Positions 1-8,312 of a DNA stretch of 64,000 nt are shown piece by piece. The number at the start of each line of letters is the position of its first letter. Position 1 is the first letter of the stretch. A model generated the notes under the pieces. It was not told where the DNA came from and made no database searches. It saw nothing but the letters and a program-made list of their open reading frames with translations. The position numbers and the translations under genes were made by a program. The stretch comes from Bacteroidales bacterium (lineage in GTDB: Bacteria > Bacteroidota > Bacteroidia > Bacteroidales > UBA1402), in assembly GCA_021373135.1 (NCBI GenBank), contig JAJFTH010000003.1, positions 124,001 through 188,000 on the forward strand. The letters are read 5' to 3'.

Positions 1-540
1 GATATGAAATCCAAGAGCATTCATTGACTCAAAGGATGTACCTGATGCCACTTCTTCATAAGTCATCCAACGTTTGTCGGAGAAGGTGAATTCCAGTTTG
101 TTGCGATAAAATCTGGTCTTTTTGGAACCCATGATGGGATAGAAGCCCTCCTGTGGGTAAATGCTATTTTCGGCAGGCTTGGTCACCTCATCCGGAAGAT
201 CAATCTTTCCGATGCGGGTCAGAGCATCGTAAACCTGTTTTTGTTTAAAGTCGATTTGTGCCTGATAGGGGAGTTGCTGCCATTTGCAACCACCACAAAC
301 GCCAAAGTGTTCACAAAATGGTGTTTCCCGATTTTTGGCGTATTCGTGAAACCTGACAACCCGACCTTCAGCATATTTGTGCTTTTTACGGGTCAACTGA
401 ATATCAACCACATCACCGGGAGCGACAAAAGGTACAAAGACGACCATGTCATTTACCCGCGCCAAGGCTTTGCCTTCGGCTGCCACGTCAGTTATTGTCA
501 CAGCTTCAAGCATCGGAAGCATTTTTTTATTTCTTGCCAA
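1..540 (-). CDS. rlmD: 23S rRNA (uracil-C5)-methyltransferase RlmD, N-terminal part (runs off the window)
   Basis: The minus-strand frame is open from 540 to the window edge and gives 180 residues. Residues about 8-75 look like a TRAM RNA-binding domain. A cysteine cluster follows (PFCEHFGVCGGCKWQ), the signature of the [4Fe-4S] site in RumA/RlmD-type uracil methyltransferases that act on U1939 of 23S rRNA with S-adenosylmethionine. The SAM domain and catalytic cysteine lie outside the window. The likely start is TTG at 540, giving MARNKKMLP, which resembles the N-termini I remember for Bacteroides homologues. The ATG at 522 is the alternative, and an in-frame stop lies at 553-555. It diverges from ppdK. 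RlmC/RlmCD-type paralogues cannot be excluded from this fragment. Confidence 0.85.
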   Translation of the reverse strand, partial: MARNKKMLPMLEAVTITDVAAEGKALARVNDMVVFVPFVAPGDVVDIQLTRKKHKYAEGRVVRFHEYAKNRETPFCEHFGVCGGCKWQQLPYQAQIDFKQKQVYDALTRIGKIDLPDEVTKPAENSIYPQEGFYPIMGSKKTRFYRNKLEFTFSDKRWMTYEEVASGTSFESMNALGFHI

Positions 541-601
541 AATGATAGAATTTTAAGTTTTAAAATCTGTTTGATAGGGCAGATCCATTCGATTGAGCAT
601 A

Positions 602-609
602 CAAAAGTA
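602..609 (-). promoter_or_regulatory. Candidate -7 element for rlmD
   Basis: The minus strand reads TACTTTTG, a full match to the Bacteroidota -7 consensus TAnnTTTG, about 60 bp before the proposed rlmD start. No good TTG -33 box is seen at 19-21 bp. Confidence 0.4.
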
Positions 610-672
610 CTGATTTGTCGTCAAAATTCTTTTATGATTGTATAACAGCCATGATTTTTACCTGAAATTAAG

Positions 673-702
673 TTTGGTTATAAACAAAAATTTCTATTTT
701 TG
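673..702 (+). promoter_or_regulatory. Promoter of ppdK
   Basis: TTTG at 673-676 and TATTTTTG at 695-702 match the Bacteroidota -33/-7 elements with 18 bp between them. The predicted transcript start is near 709, leaving a leader of about 45 nt before the ppdK ATG at 757. Confidence 0.5.
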
Positions 703-756
703 TCTGCATAATCAGAAAAAGACTGAGTTTATTCACTTTTAACCTTAATAACTAGA

Positions 757-3474
757 ATGACAACTAAAAGAGTGTACACCTTTGGTAATGGTAAAGCTGA
801 AGGAAAAGCTTCCATGAAAAATTTACTTGGCGGAAAGGGTGCCAACTTGGCAGAAATGAATTTAATAGGCGTTCCGGTACCTCCAGGATTTACTATTACA
901 ACAGATGTCTGTACGGAATACTTTGAATTGGGTAAAGACAATGTGGTCTCTTTGCTGAAATCAGATGTTGAAGCAGCGATAAAAGGTGTTGAAATATTGA
1001 TGAATTCAAAATTTGGAGATGTTGAAAATCCTTTGTTGGTTTCTGTTCGCTCAGGTGCCCGCGCATCTATGCCGGGTATGATGGACACTATTCTCAATTT
1101 AGGTTTGAACGATCAAGTTGTTGAAGGCTTGATCCGTAAAACCGGAAATGCCCGTTTTGTTTGGGACTCCTATCGACGTTTTGTACAGATGTACGGAGAT
1201 GTGGTGTTAGGCATGAAACCAGCCAATAAAAATGATATCGATCCCTTTGAAAAAATTATCGAACGTATCAAAAAAGAAAAAAGCATCAAACTTGATACGG
1301 AGTTATCGGTTGAAGATTTGAAAAAATTAGTGACCCTCTTTAAAGCAGCCGTAAAAAGCCAGACAGGAAAAGATTTCCCCGAAAAATCGTACGATCAGTT
1401 ATGGGGTGCCATTTGTGCCGTATTTGACAGTTGGATGAACGATAGAGCCATATTATATCGCAAAATGGAAGGTATTCCTGCCGAATGGGGTACGGCTGTG
1501 ACCGTTCAAGCTATGGTATTTGGAAATATGGGGGACACTTCTGCCACTGGAGTCTGCTTCTCTCGTGACGCTGCTACAGGTGAGGACATCTTTATGGGTG
1601 AATACCTCATCAATGCACAAGGTGAAGATGTTGTGGCAGGTATCCGTACCCCCCAACAGATTACAAAAGAAGGTTCGCAACGATGGGCAAAGTTAGCCGG
1701 CATCAGCGAAAAAGACCGTTTTGAAAAATATCCTTCCATGGAAGAAGCCATGCCGAAGATTTTTAAAGAACTCAATTCCATTCAGGAAAAGCTGGAAAAT
1801 CACTATAAAGATATGCAGGACATGGAATTTACCGTACAAGAAGGTAAACTTTGGTTCTTGCAGACCCGTAACGGCAAACGTACAGGTTCAGCCATGGTCA
1901 AAATAGCCATGGATATGCTGCATCAAGGCTTTATTGATGAAAAGACAGCAGTCTTACGCGTGGAACCCAATAAGCTGGACGAATTGCTTCACCCTGTATT
2001 CGATAAGAATGCAATCAAGAATGCAAAGATTATCACCAAAGGTTTGGCCGCTTCACCGGGAGCAGCATCCGGTCGCATCGTGTTTAATGCTGACGATGCT
2101 GCCGAATGGGCAAAAAGAGGTGAAAAAGTGGTGATGGTCCGTATTGAGACATCTCCTGAAGATTTGGCCGGTATGGCTGCAGCCCAGGGTATTCTTACAG
2201 CCCGTGGCGGCATGACTTCCCACGCCGCCGTTGTAGCCCGTGGCATGGGTAAATGTTGTGTTTCGGGTGCAGGTAGCCTGAGAATAGATTATAGCACCAA
2301 AACCATAGAAGTAGGTGATGTTGTGTTACACGAAGGAGACTATATATCACTGAATGGCTCAACAGGTGACATTTATCTTGGTTCAGTTGCAACCAAAGAA
2401 GCTGAAGTGGATGCTGATTTTGCAGAATTGATGGCATTGGCAAACAAATATACCCGCATGACGGTCAGAACAAATGCTGATACGCCCCATGATGCTGAAG
2501 TCGCCCGTAAATTCGGTGCTACAGGTATCGGCCTTTGCCGTACGGAACACATGTTCTTTGAAGGCGAAAAGATCAAGGCTATGCGTGAAATGATTCTGGC
2601 CGAAGATGTAACAGGTCGACGCAAAGCATTGGAAAAGATTTTACCCTATCAAAAGGCCGATTTCAAAGGTATTTTCAAGGCTATGCATGATCTTCCTGTG
2701 ACAGTACGTTTGCTGGATCCGCCTTTGCATGAATTTGTTCCTCATGAAGAAAGAGAACAAGCCGAGTTGGCTAAAACCATGGGTATTTCCTTAAAAACCA
2801 TCCAACAACGTGTTGATGCTTTACATGAAGCCAATCCGATGTTGGGGCACCGTGGTTGCCGTTTGGGCAACACTTATCCTGAAATTACCGAAATGCAAAC
2901 ACGTGCCATCCTTGGTGCTGCATTGGAATTGCAGGCAGAAGGCATTGTTGCTGTTCCTGAAATCATGGTTCCGCTTACCGGTATCCTTTATGAATTCCTC
3001 GAACAGGAAAAAGTAATCCGTAAGACGGCAGAGGATCTTTTTGCTGAAACCGGCCGCCGTATTGATTTCAAAGTTGGTACCATGATAGAGATTCCGCGTG
3101 CAGCCCTTACAGCCGACCGTATTGCCACTTCCGCCGAATTCTTCTCCTTCGGAACCAATGACCTTACCCAGATGACTTTCGGGTACAGTCGTGATGACGT
3201 GGCAAGTTTCCTCCCGACCTATCTTGAAAAGAAAATCTTGAAAGTGGATCCTTTCCAGGTTCTTGATCAAAAAGGGGTAGGTCAGCTGGTCAGGATGGCT
3301 ACCGAAAAAGGCCGTTCCATCCGTCCGGACTTGAAGTGTGGTATTTGCGGCGAACATGGTGGTGAACCATCCTCCGTTGAATTCTGTCATCGTGTCGGTT
3401 TGAACTATGTCAGCTGTTCTCCGTTCCGTGTGCCTATCGCACGCTTGGCCGCCGCACAGGCTGCATTGCGTTGA
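757..3474 (+). CDS. ppdK: Pyruvate, phosphate dikinase
   Basis: This 905-residue protein interconverts pyruvate + ATP + Pi with phosphoenolpyruvate + AMP + PPi. Domains in order: N-terminal ATP-grasp nucleotide-binding domain (about 1-350), central swivelling phosphohistidine domain with GGMTSHAAVVARGMG (phosphorylated His489), and a C-terminal PEP/pyruvate TIM barrel ending in CGICGEHGGEP with the catalytic Cys864. Length and motifs fit full-length bacterial PPDK, not PEP synthase. In anaerobic Bacteroidota it links glycolysis and the PEP pool in a PPi-dependent way. It is monocistronic: its own promoter lies upstream and a strong hairpin follows. Confidence 0.97.
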   Translation: MTTKRVYTFGNGKAEGKASMKNLLGGKGANLAEMNLIGVPVPPGFTITTDVCTEYFELGKDNVVSLLKSDVEAAIKGVEILMNSKFGDVENPLLVSVRSGARASMPGMMDTILNLGLNDQVVEGLIRKTGNARFVWDSYRRFVQMYGDVVLGMKPANKNDIDPFEKIIERIKKEKSIKLDTELSVEDLKKLVTLFKAAVKSQTGKDFPEKSYDQLWGAICAVFDSWMNDRAILYRKMEGIPAEWGTAVTVQAMVFGNMGDTSATGVCFSRDAATGEDIFMGEYLINAQGEDVVAGIRTPQQITKEGSQRWAKLAGISEKDRFEKYPSMEEAMPKIFKELNSIQEKLENHYKDMQDMEFTVQEGKLWFLQTRNGKRTGSAMVKIAMDMLHQGFIDEKTAVLRVEPNKLDELLHPVFDKNAIKNAKIITKGLAASPGAASGRIVFNADDAAEWAKRGEKVVMVRIETSPEDLAGMAAAQGILTARGGMTSHAAVVARGMGKCCVSGAGSLRIDYSTKTIEVGDVVLHEGDYISLNGSTGDIYLGSVATKEAEVDADFAELMALANKYTRMTVRTNADTPHDAEVARKFGATGIGLCRTEHMFFEGEKIKAMREMILAEDVTGRRKALEKILPYQKADFKGIFKAMHDLPVTVRLLDPPLHEFVPHEEREQAELAKTMGISLKTIQQRVDALHEANPMLGHRGCRLGNTYPEITEMQTRAILGAALELQAEGIVAVPEIMVPLTGILYEFLEQEKVIRKTAEDLFAETGRRIDFKVGTMIEIPRAALTADRIATSAEFFSFGTNDLTQMTFGYSRDDVASFLPTYLEKKILKVDPFQVLDQKGVGQLVRMATEKGRSIRPDLKCGICGEHGGEPSSVEFCHRVGLNYVSCSPFRVPIARLAAAQAALR

Positions 3475-3492
3475 TCATAATCCATAAACTAA

Positions 3493-3582
3493 AGAGGGTG
3501 GGCTCATAGTGAAGTGACCTCCAAAAGTTGGACAAAAACTTTTGGGGGTCACTTCAAAACGGGTTCACCCTCTGTCGTTTTT
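3493..3582 (+). terminator. Long two-part hairpin terminator after ppdK, resembling fused IS ends
   Basis: The outer stem pairs 3493-3505 with 3561-3573 (13 bp including three G-U pairs). The inner stem is a near-perfect inverted repeat, 3511-3555, reading GAAGTGACCTCCAAAAGTT and its complement with one G/A difference. A T-run (3578-3582) follows, so it should terminate ppdK transcripts. The inner arms resemble the terminal repeats of IS150-group IS3 elements (TGACCCCCAAAAGTTGGACA type, from memory) placed head to head with no transposase between. Confidence 0.75.
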
Positions 3583-3615
3583 AAAAAAAGTTCTGGTAGT
3601 TTAAAAACGCCCTAA

Positions 3616-3629
3616 AAACTTGCAAGTTT
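3616..3629. promoter_or_regulatory. 14-bp perfect palindrome upstream of the HU pair
   Basis: AAACTTGCAAGTTT is identical to its reverse complement and lies about 50 bp before the HU-like gene, overlapping a TTTG (3627-3630) that could be a -33 box. It looks like an operator for a dimeric repressor. The protein that binds it is unknown. Confidence 0.4.
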
Positions 3630-3679
3630 GCCGTATTTTATTTAATATCGCGATACATTCCATTTAAAATCTCATCATC

Positions 3680-3973
3680 TTGAAAACCAAAGATTTTGTT
3701 CAAAAAATCCAGCATAATATAACGGTAAATCCGGAAAGGTCAGCTGAACTTGTGGAACTTACAACCTCTATCATTGCCAGGATTTTGGGTGATGGAGATG
3801 CTCTTGCGATAAAAGGTTTTGGCACTTTTGAAGTGAAGAAAAAAGAAGAACGTGTCTCCGTTAATCCGGTTACAGGAAATCGTTGGATGATTCCTCCCAA
3901 ATTGGTCCCGAGTTTTAAGCCGGGAACAACATTGAAGGAAAAAATAAAAACCTATTCCGGCCATGAACAATAA
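3680..3973 (+). CDS. HU/IHF-family DNA-binding protein
   Basis: A 97-residue protein with the bacterial histone-like fold. Helical dimerisation residues 1-40 are followed by the conserved GFGTFEVKKKEERVSVNPVTG segment and the beta-arm that enters the minor groove (about residues 55-80). It should bind and bend DNA as a homo- or heterodimer. No ATG exists in frame after the stop at 3665-3667, so TTG at 3680 is the only reasonable start. Its 3' end overlaps the next gene by 11 nt, so the two HU-fold proteins are translationally coupled and may form a heterodimer. A perfect palindrome lies upstream. Confidence 0.9.
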   Translation: MKTKDFVQKIQHNITVNPERSAELVELTTSIIARILGDGDALAIKGFGTFEVKKKEERVSVNPVTGNRWMIPPKLVPSFKPGTTLKEKIKTYSGHEQ

Positions 3974-5168
3974 ACTGTTATTTCAAGATTTGACGGACCA
4001 ACTTTCCGAATCAGGGAAGTTGAAGAAAAAAGATACGGAAGAATTTTTAAAAGCATTTTTCAAGGTTATTGAAGATTCACTTTTTGAAGGTGAAACAGTA
4101 AAAATTCAAGGCCTTGGAACCTTTAAGCTGTTAAAGGTGGAATCCCGTAAAAGTGTGAATGTCTCAACGGGTGAAGAATTCGAAATCAAAGAACATTACA
4201 AGATATCATTTTCTCCTGATAATACCCTGAAGGAAATTGTAAATGAGCCTTTCTCTTACCTGGAACCCGTCGAACTGGATGGATCTTCTGCAAAGAAAGA
4301 ACCTGTTGTGCGGAATATTCGCGAGGAAAAGGACAGGTTTGATGAAATGATCATAAATGCAGAAGAAAAAGAAGAAGAAATGGAAAAAAAACCTGATAAA
4401 CCAAAAGGAACACCACATAACATGATGCCACAAAACACAGACGACTTAAGAACACCAAACAAAGAGCGAAAAAATGAAACGCAACAGCCCACGAACGGAT
4501 CCCAAAAAAAATCCGAAAAATCAGGTGGATCCAAGAATTCCGGAAGTTTCTTTCGGGTATTCCTGATTTTGATTGTATTGGCATTGGCAGCGTGGGCTAT
4601 CCTGTCCAATTATTCCGCCAAAAAAGAAAATGACCATAAATTGAAAGAATTTGCTGTCATTGATGCCGACACTTCCTTTGAAGATACTCCGTCTGAAGAT
4701 TTTGAAACCGTTATTCAAGATTCCTTAAAACTCGAAGCTGAGATTGCTGCAAAGGTAGAATCTCTGGCGATAGCCGAAAAAAACGGCGGTGGCAAAAATT
4801 TGGCTTCGAAACCATCTGCTATAGCAAAACCGACACCGGTTGCTGCAACCAAGGAAAATGAGGCAATCAAGCCGAAAATGACGACTCAGGGCAGTACAGG
4901 ATCAGATAGAGTGACCTTTCCTGTCTTTGTCAAACTTAAACAAGGAGAGATGCTTACCGTTTTATCCTTGAAATATTACGGGCACAAAGCCTTTTGGGTA
5001 TACATCTATGCAGCCAATATGGATGTCATTAAAGATCCGGACCACATCCCCCTCGGAACAAGAATCCGAATTCCAAAACCGGATACCTCTATCATCAATG
5101 CCAATGATCCGGATTGTGTAGCAAAAGCGAAGGCTCTTCAGACCAAGATATTGTCAAGAAAAGAATAA
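3963..5168 (+). CDS. Membrane-anchored HU-like protein with C-terminal LysM domain
   Basis: This 401-residue protein joins three modules. Residues 1-95 are an HU/IHF-like domain (QGLGTFKLLKVESRKSVNVSTG). A charged, low-complexity linker (about 96-193) leads to one hydrophobic segment at about 196-217 (FFRVFLILIVLALAAWAIL). A second linker rich in A/E/K/P leads to a LysM-like domain at about 323-373 (LKQGEMLTVLSLKYYG, then IPLGTRIRIP). With lysines before the membrane segment, the HU domain should be cytoplasmic and LysM periplasmic, so the protein could link DNA to peptidoglycan. That topology is inference; domain assignments come from motifs. It overlaps the preceding HU gene. Confidence 0.85.
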   Translation: MNNKLLFQDLTDQLSESGKLKKKDTEEFLKAFFKVIEDSLFEGETVKIQGLGTFKLLKVESRKSVNVSTGEEFEIKEHYKISFSPDNTLKEIVNEPFSYLEPVELDGSSAKKEPVVRNIREEKDRFDEMIINAEEKEEEMEKKPDKPKGTPHNMMPQNTDDLRTPNKERKNETQQPTNGSQKKSEKSGGSKNSGSFFRVFLILIVLALAAWAILSNYSAKKENDHKLKEFAVIDADTSFEDTPSEDFETVIQDSLKLEAEIAAKVESLAIAEKNGGGKNLASKPSAIAKPTPVAATKENEAIKPKMTTQGSTGSDRVTFPVFVKLKQGEMLTVLSLKYYGHKAFWVYIYAANMDVIKDPDHIPLGTRIRIPKPDTSIINANDPDCVAKAKALQTKILSRKE

Positions 5169-5245
5169 CCGCTTTTACCATTATTTATGATCCCTGTTCA
5201 ATCATTATTAAATAATGCAATGAAAAGGGAAAATTCAACTTTATT

Positions 5246-5309
5246 AGGATAGGCTTAATTTTTTTTAACGGGATAAACTGTTAAATGAAGCCTATCCTGT
5301 TTACTTTTG
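5246..5309 (+). promoter_or_regulatory. bat operon promoter with an upstream 11-bp inverted repeat
   Basis: TACTTTTG at 5302-5309 fits the -7 element of the bat operon (ATG at 5358). Just upstream is a perfect inverted repeat, AGGATAGGCTT (5246-5256) and AAGCCTATCCT (5288-5298), with a 31-nt loop. The right arm covers the position where a -33 box would lie, and no TTG is seen there, so an activator or repressor site is plausible. Confidence 0.5.
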
Positions 5310-5357
5310 CATATTCTGTAAAAAAAGGAATCGTTTTACTTAAATATTTATAATCAT

Positions 5358-6353
5358 ATGAGTCAAACCGTAGACATTCGGGAATTGAATGAGCTGATTG
5401 AGAAAAAAAGCGCATTCGTAGATTCGATAAACTTTGGCATGGACAAGGTTATCGTTGGACAAAAACACTTGGTTGAGTCTTTATTAATTGGCTTGCTTTC
5501 AGATGGCCATATTTTGCTGGAAGGTGTTCCTGGATTGGCAAAGACCTTGGCTATCAAGAGTCTGGCTTCCTTGATCGACGCCAAATACAGCAGAATTCAG
5601 TTTACACCCGATTTATTACCGGCCGATGTGATCGGGACCATGATTTACAGTCAGAAAAAAGAAGAGTTTGCCGTAAAGAAAGGCCCGATTTTTGCAAATT
5701 TCATTCTTGCTGATGAAATCAACCGTGCTCCGGCTAAAGTACAAAGTGCATTGCTTGAAGCCATGCAGGAACGTCAGGTTACGATCAGTGACAAAACCTA
5801 TGAATTGGATGCCCCGTTTCTGGTGATGGCCACGCAAAACCCCATCGAACAGGAAGGTACATATCCGCTCCCTGAGGCTCAGGTAGACCGTTTTATGCTG
5901 AAAGTAGTCATCGGCTATCCCAAAAAAGAAGAAGAAGCTTTGATTATTCGTCAGAATATCGGTGAAAAGATGCCTCCAATCAAACCGGTACTTAAAGGTG
6001 ATGATATTCTTGAAGCACGTAAGGTGGTTCGTCAGGTTTATATGGACGAGAAAATTGAACGCTATATCATAGATATCGTGTTTGCCACCCGTTATCCTGA
6101 AGAATATGGCTTGAAAGATCTGAAAGGCATGATTTCTTTCGGCGGTTCACCCCGTGCATCCATCAATTTGGCTTTGGCGGCACGCTCTTATGCTTTTATC
6201 AAGCGCAGAGGTTATGTCATCCCTGAAGATGTCCGTGCTATTTGTCATGATGTATTGCGTCACCGTATCGGCCTGAGTTATGAAGCAGAAGCCAATAATC
6301 TGACCAGCGAAGAAATCGTCAGTGAAATTTTGAATAAGGTAGAAGTACCCTAA
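5358..6353 (+). CDS. MoxR-family AAA+ ATPase of the Bat operon
   Basis: A 331-residue MoxR-type AAA+ ATPase. The Walker A region reads LLEGVPGLAKTLA, Walker B is ILADEINRAP, followed by the typical ALLEAMQERQVT and MATQNPIEQEGTYPLPEAQ sensor segment, and a C-terminal lid domain is present. MoxR proteins are thought to act as chaperones for VWA-domain partners, here the DUF58 protein and BatA/BatB encoded just downstream. It is the first gene of a nine-gene co-directional run with minimal gaps. Confidence 0.95.
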   Translation: MSQTVDIRELNELIEKKSAFVDSINFGMDKVIVGQKHLVESLLIGLLSDGHILLEGVPGLAKTLAIKSLASLIDAKYSRIQFTPDLLPADVIGTMIYSQKKEEFAVKKGPIFANFILADEINRAPAKVQSALLEAMQERQVTISDKTYELDAPFLVMATQNPIEQEGTYPLPEAQVDRFMLKVVIGYPKKEEEALIIRQNIGEKMPPIKPVLKGDDILEARKVVRQVYMDEKIERYIIDIVFATRYPEEYGLKDLKGMISFGGSPRASINLALAARSYAFIKRRGYVIPEDVRAICHDVLRHRIGLSYEAEANNLTSEEIVSEILNKVEVP

Positions 6354-6362
6354 TTGGCAGGC

Positions 6363-7232
6363 ATGGAAACAAGCGAATTATTAAAACGTGTACGGAAGAT
6401 AGAAATCAAGACCAGGGGATTGTCTCAGAACATCTTCGCAGGGCAATATCACACAGCCTTTAGAGGTAGGGGTATGGCCTTTTCCGAAGTGAGGGAATAT
6501 CAATACGGAGATGATATCCGAAGCATCGACTGGAACGTAACAGCTCGCTTTAATCACCCATATGTCAAGGTCTTCGAAGAAGAACGTGAATTGACCGTGA
6601 TGTTGCTGATCGATGTTTCAGGAAGCCGTATGTTTGGTACTGATATTCAGCTTAAGAAAGACATGATGACCGAGATTGCAGCAACACTCGCTTTTTCTGC
6701 CATTCAAAACAATGATAAGATCGGAGTCATTTTCTTTTCCGACAAGCTGGAGAAATTCATACCACCCAAGAAAGGGAAAAAGCACATCCTCTACATCATT
6801 CGTGAATTGATTGATTTCGAACCGGAAAATACGAAAACGAACATACCGGGAGCCTTGCGCTATCTGACAAATGTTATCAAGAAGCGCAGTACTGCATTTG
6901 TGATTTCAGATTTTATCGATGCAAAGGATTTCCAGACCGATTTGACCATCGCCAATCGAAGACATGATATTGTGGCTATTCAGGTATATGACAAAAGGGA
7001 AACTGAGTTGCCTCCAATTGGTCTTGTTCACGTGAAGGATGCAGAAACAGGTGAAGAACGTCTAATCGATGCATCTTCAAGAGCCGTACGCAAAACCTAC
7101 CAAGATTGGTGGCTTCGTCAACAGGAAACATTGAACGATGCTTTTAAGAAAAGCAATGTGGACTCTGTTTCAGTCTCAACAGATCAGGATTACGTACGTT
7201 CGCTGATGGGTTTATTTAACCTTAGAAGTTGA
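6363..7232 (+). CDS. DUF58 domain protein of the Bat operon
   Basis: A DUF58 protein of 289 residues. It carries the family motif GRGMAFSEVREYQYGDDIRSIDWNVTAR and a VWA-like segment with LLIDVSGSRMFG (a MIDAS-like DVSGS). It probably works with the MoxR ATPase encoded 9 bp upstream. A TTG directly after the moxR stop (6354) would add MAG. The ATG at 6363 gives METSELL, which matches the usual N-terminus better, so I use it. There is no signal peptide, so the protein is cytoplasmic. Confidence 0.93.
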   Translation: METSELLKRVRKIEIKTRGLSQNIFAGQYHTAFRGRGMAFSEVREYQYGDDIRSIDWNVTARFNHPYVKVFEEERELTVMLLIDVSGSRMFGTDIQLKKDMMTEIAATLAFSAIQNNDKIGVIFFSDKLEKFIPPKKGKKHILYIIRELIDFEPENTKTNIPGALRYLTNVIKKRSTAFVISDFIDAKDFQTDLTIANRRHDIVAIQVYDKRETELPPIGLVHVKDAETGEERLIDASSRAVRKTYQDWWLRQQETLNDAFKKSNVDSVSVSTDQDYVRSLMGLFNLRS

Positions 7233-7265
7233 ATCGTTTGAAAAACGAATATGTTATAAACGAAT

Positions 7266-8312
7266 ATGTTTAATTATAGAAGAAGTTTGGTTTTGTTGCT
7301 GCTAAGTGCGTGCTTATCCCCTGTCTTTGCACAGGAGATCAGTGTAAAAGCCTCCATCGATTCCACCGTAATGCTTATCGGGCAGCAATCAAAGATGCAT
7401 ATAGAGGTATCCGGTCCTGCTTCATTGAAATATACTTTCCCGACATTCCCGGGTGATACAGTGGTAAACGGAGTTGAAATCTTGTCAAGAGGGAAGATGG
7501 ATACTTTGGAAAATGAAAACAACCTGATTCATCTGAAGACGGATTACCTGATAACCTCCTTTGACTCGGGACTGTATTATATTCCCCCCATCAAGATCAT
7601 AGCAGGTCTTGATACCGTTGAAAGCAACTATATGGCACTTAAGGTCATGACTTATAGTGTTGATACGGCAAAAGTCCGGATATTTGATATCAAAGGTGTC
7701 CAGAAACCACCGTTCGTTTTGGGAGATTATTTTATGGAGTTGGTCTTGTTTCTGCTCATTTATGCCATTATACTTTTTTCTATTTGGCTGATATTGAAAA
7801 AGAAATACGGTTTATCTAAAGCAGAGATTGAATCAAATAAACCTTTGTTGCCGCCTCATGTTGTCGCCATCATGGAATTGGACAAACTTAAATCAGAAAA
7901 GATTTGGAAGAGCGGTAAGAACAAGGAATACTATACGGCCTTGTCGGATATCCTGCGAAAATACATTCAGAGACGTTTCCAAATCGGTGCTTTGGAAATG
8001 ACAACGGATGAAATATTGGCCCTTTTTAAACGTGACAAGGATACGCAATCTGTTTATCAAAACCTGCGTCAGATTCTTCAATTGGCCGACCTGGTAAAAT
8101 TTGCCAAGATCCAGCCACTTGAAAATGAAAATGAATTGAGCATCATGAATTCCTATTTGTTTGTCAATCAGACAAAGATTGAGGATGTTAAACCGATAGA
8201 GGAGCAAATGGAGGGAATACAGGAAGACCAGCAAAATGATGTTGAATCTGATCTGTCCCCAAAGGATGTTCCTTCCCAAAATGATGAAATGAAAAAATAT
8301 CAACCGAAATGA
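7266..8312 (+). CDS. Bat-operon membrane protein of DUF4381-like type
   Basis: A 348-residue protein with a signal peptide (about 1-22, ending SPVFAQ), an Ig-like extracytoplasmic region (about 25-140), one membrane segment near 155-180 (FMELVLFLLIYAIILFSIWLIL) and a cytoplasmic tail with KNKEYYTALSDILRKYIQRRFQI, typical of the proteins encoded between DUF58 and batA in Bacteroidota. It overlaps batA by 4 nt. Its role in the Bat complex is not known. The acidic C-terminus has no recognisable motif. Confidence 0.8.
   Translation: MFNYRRSLVLLLLSACLSPVFAQEISVKASIDSTVMLIGQQSKMHIEVSGPASLKYTFPTFPGDTVVNGVEILSRGKMDTLENENNLIHLKTDYLITSFDSGLYYIPPIKIIAGLDTVESNYMALKVMTYSVDTAKVRIFDIKGVQKPPFVLGDYFMELVLFLLIYAIILFSIWLILKKKYGLSKAEIESNKPLLPPHVVAIMELDKLKSEKIWKSGKNKEYYTALSDILRKYIQRRFQIGALEMTTDEILALFKRDKDTQSVYQNLRQILQLADLVKFAKIQPLENENELSIMNSYLFVNQTKIEDVKPIEEQMEGIQEDQQNDVESDLSPKDVPSQNDEMKKYQPK

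Noticed and set aside
2821-3390. Long minus-strand frame (189 residues) inside ppdK
   Set aside because: It is antisense to the conserved PPDK C-terminal domain; the residues have no family pattern, a product of codon bias on the other strand.
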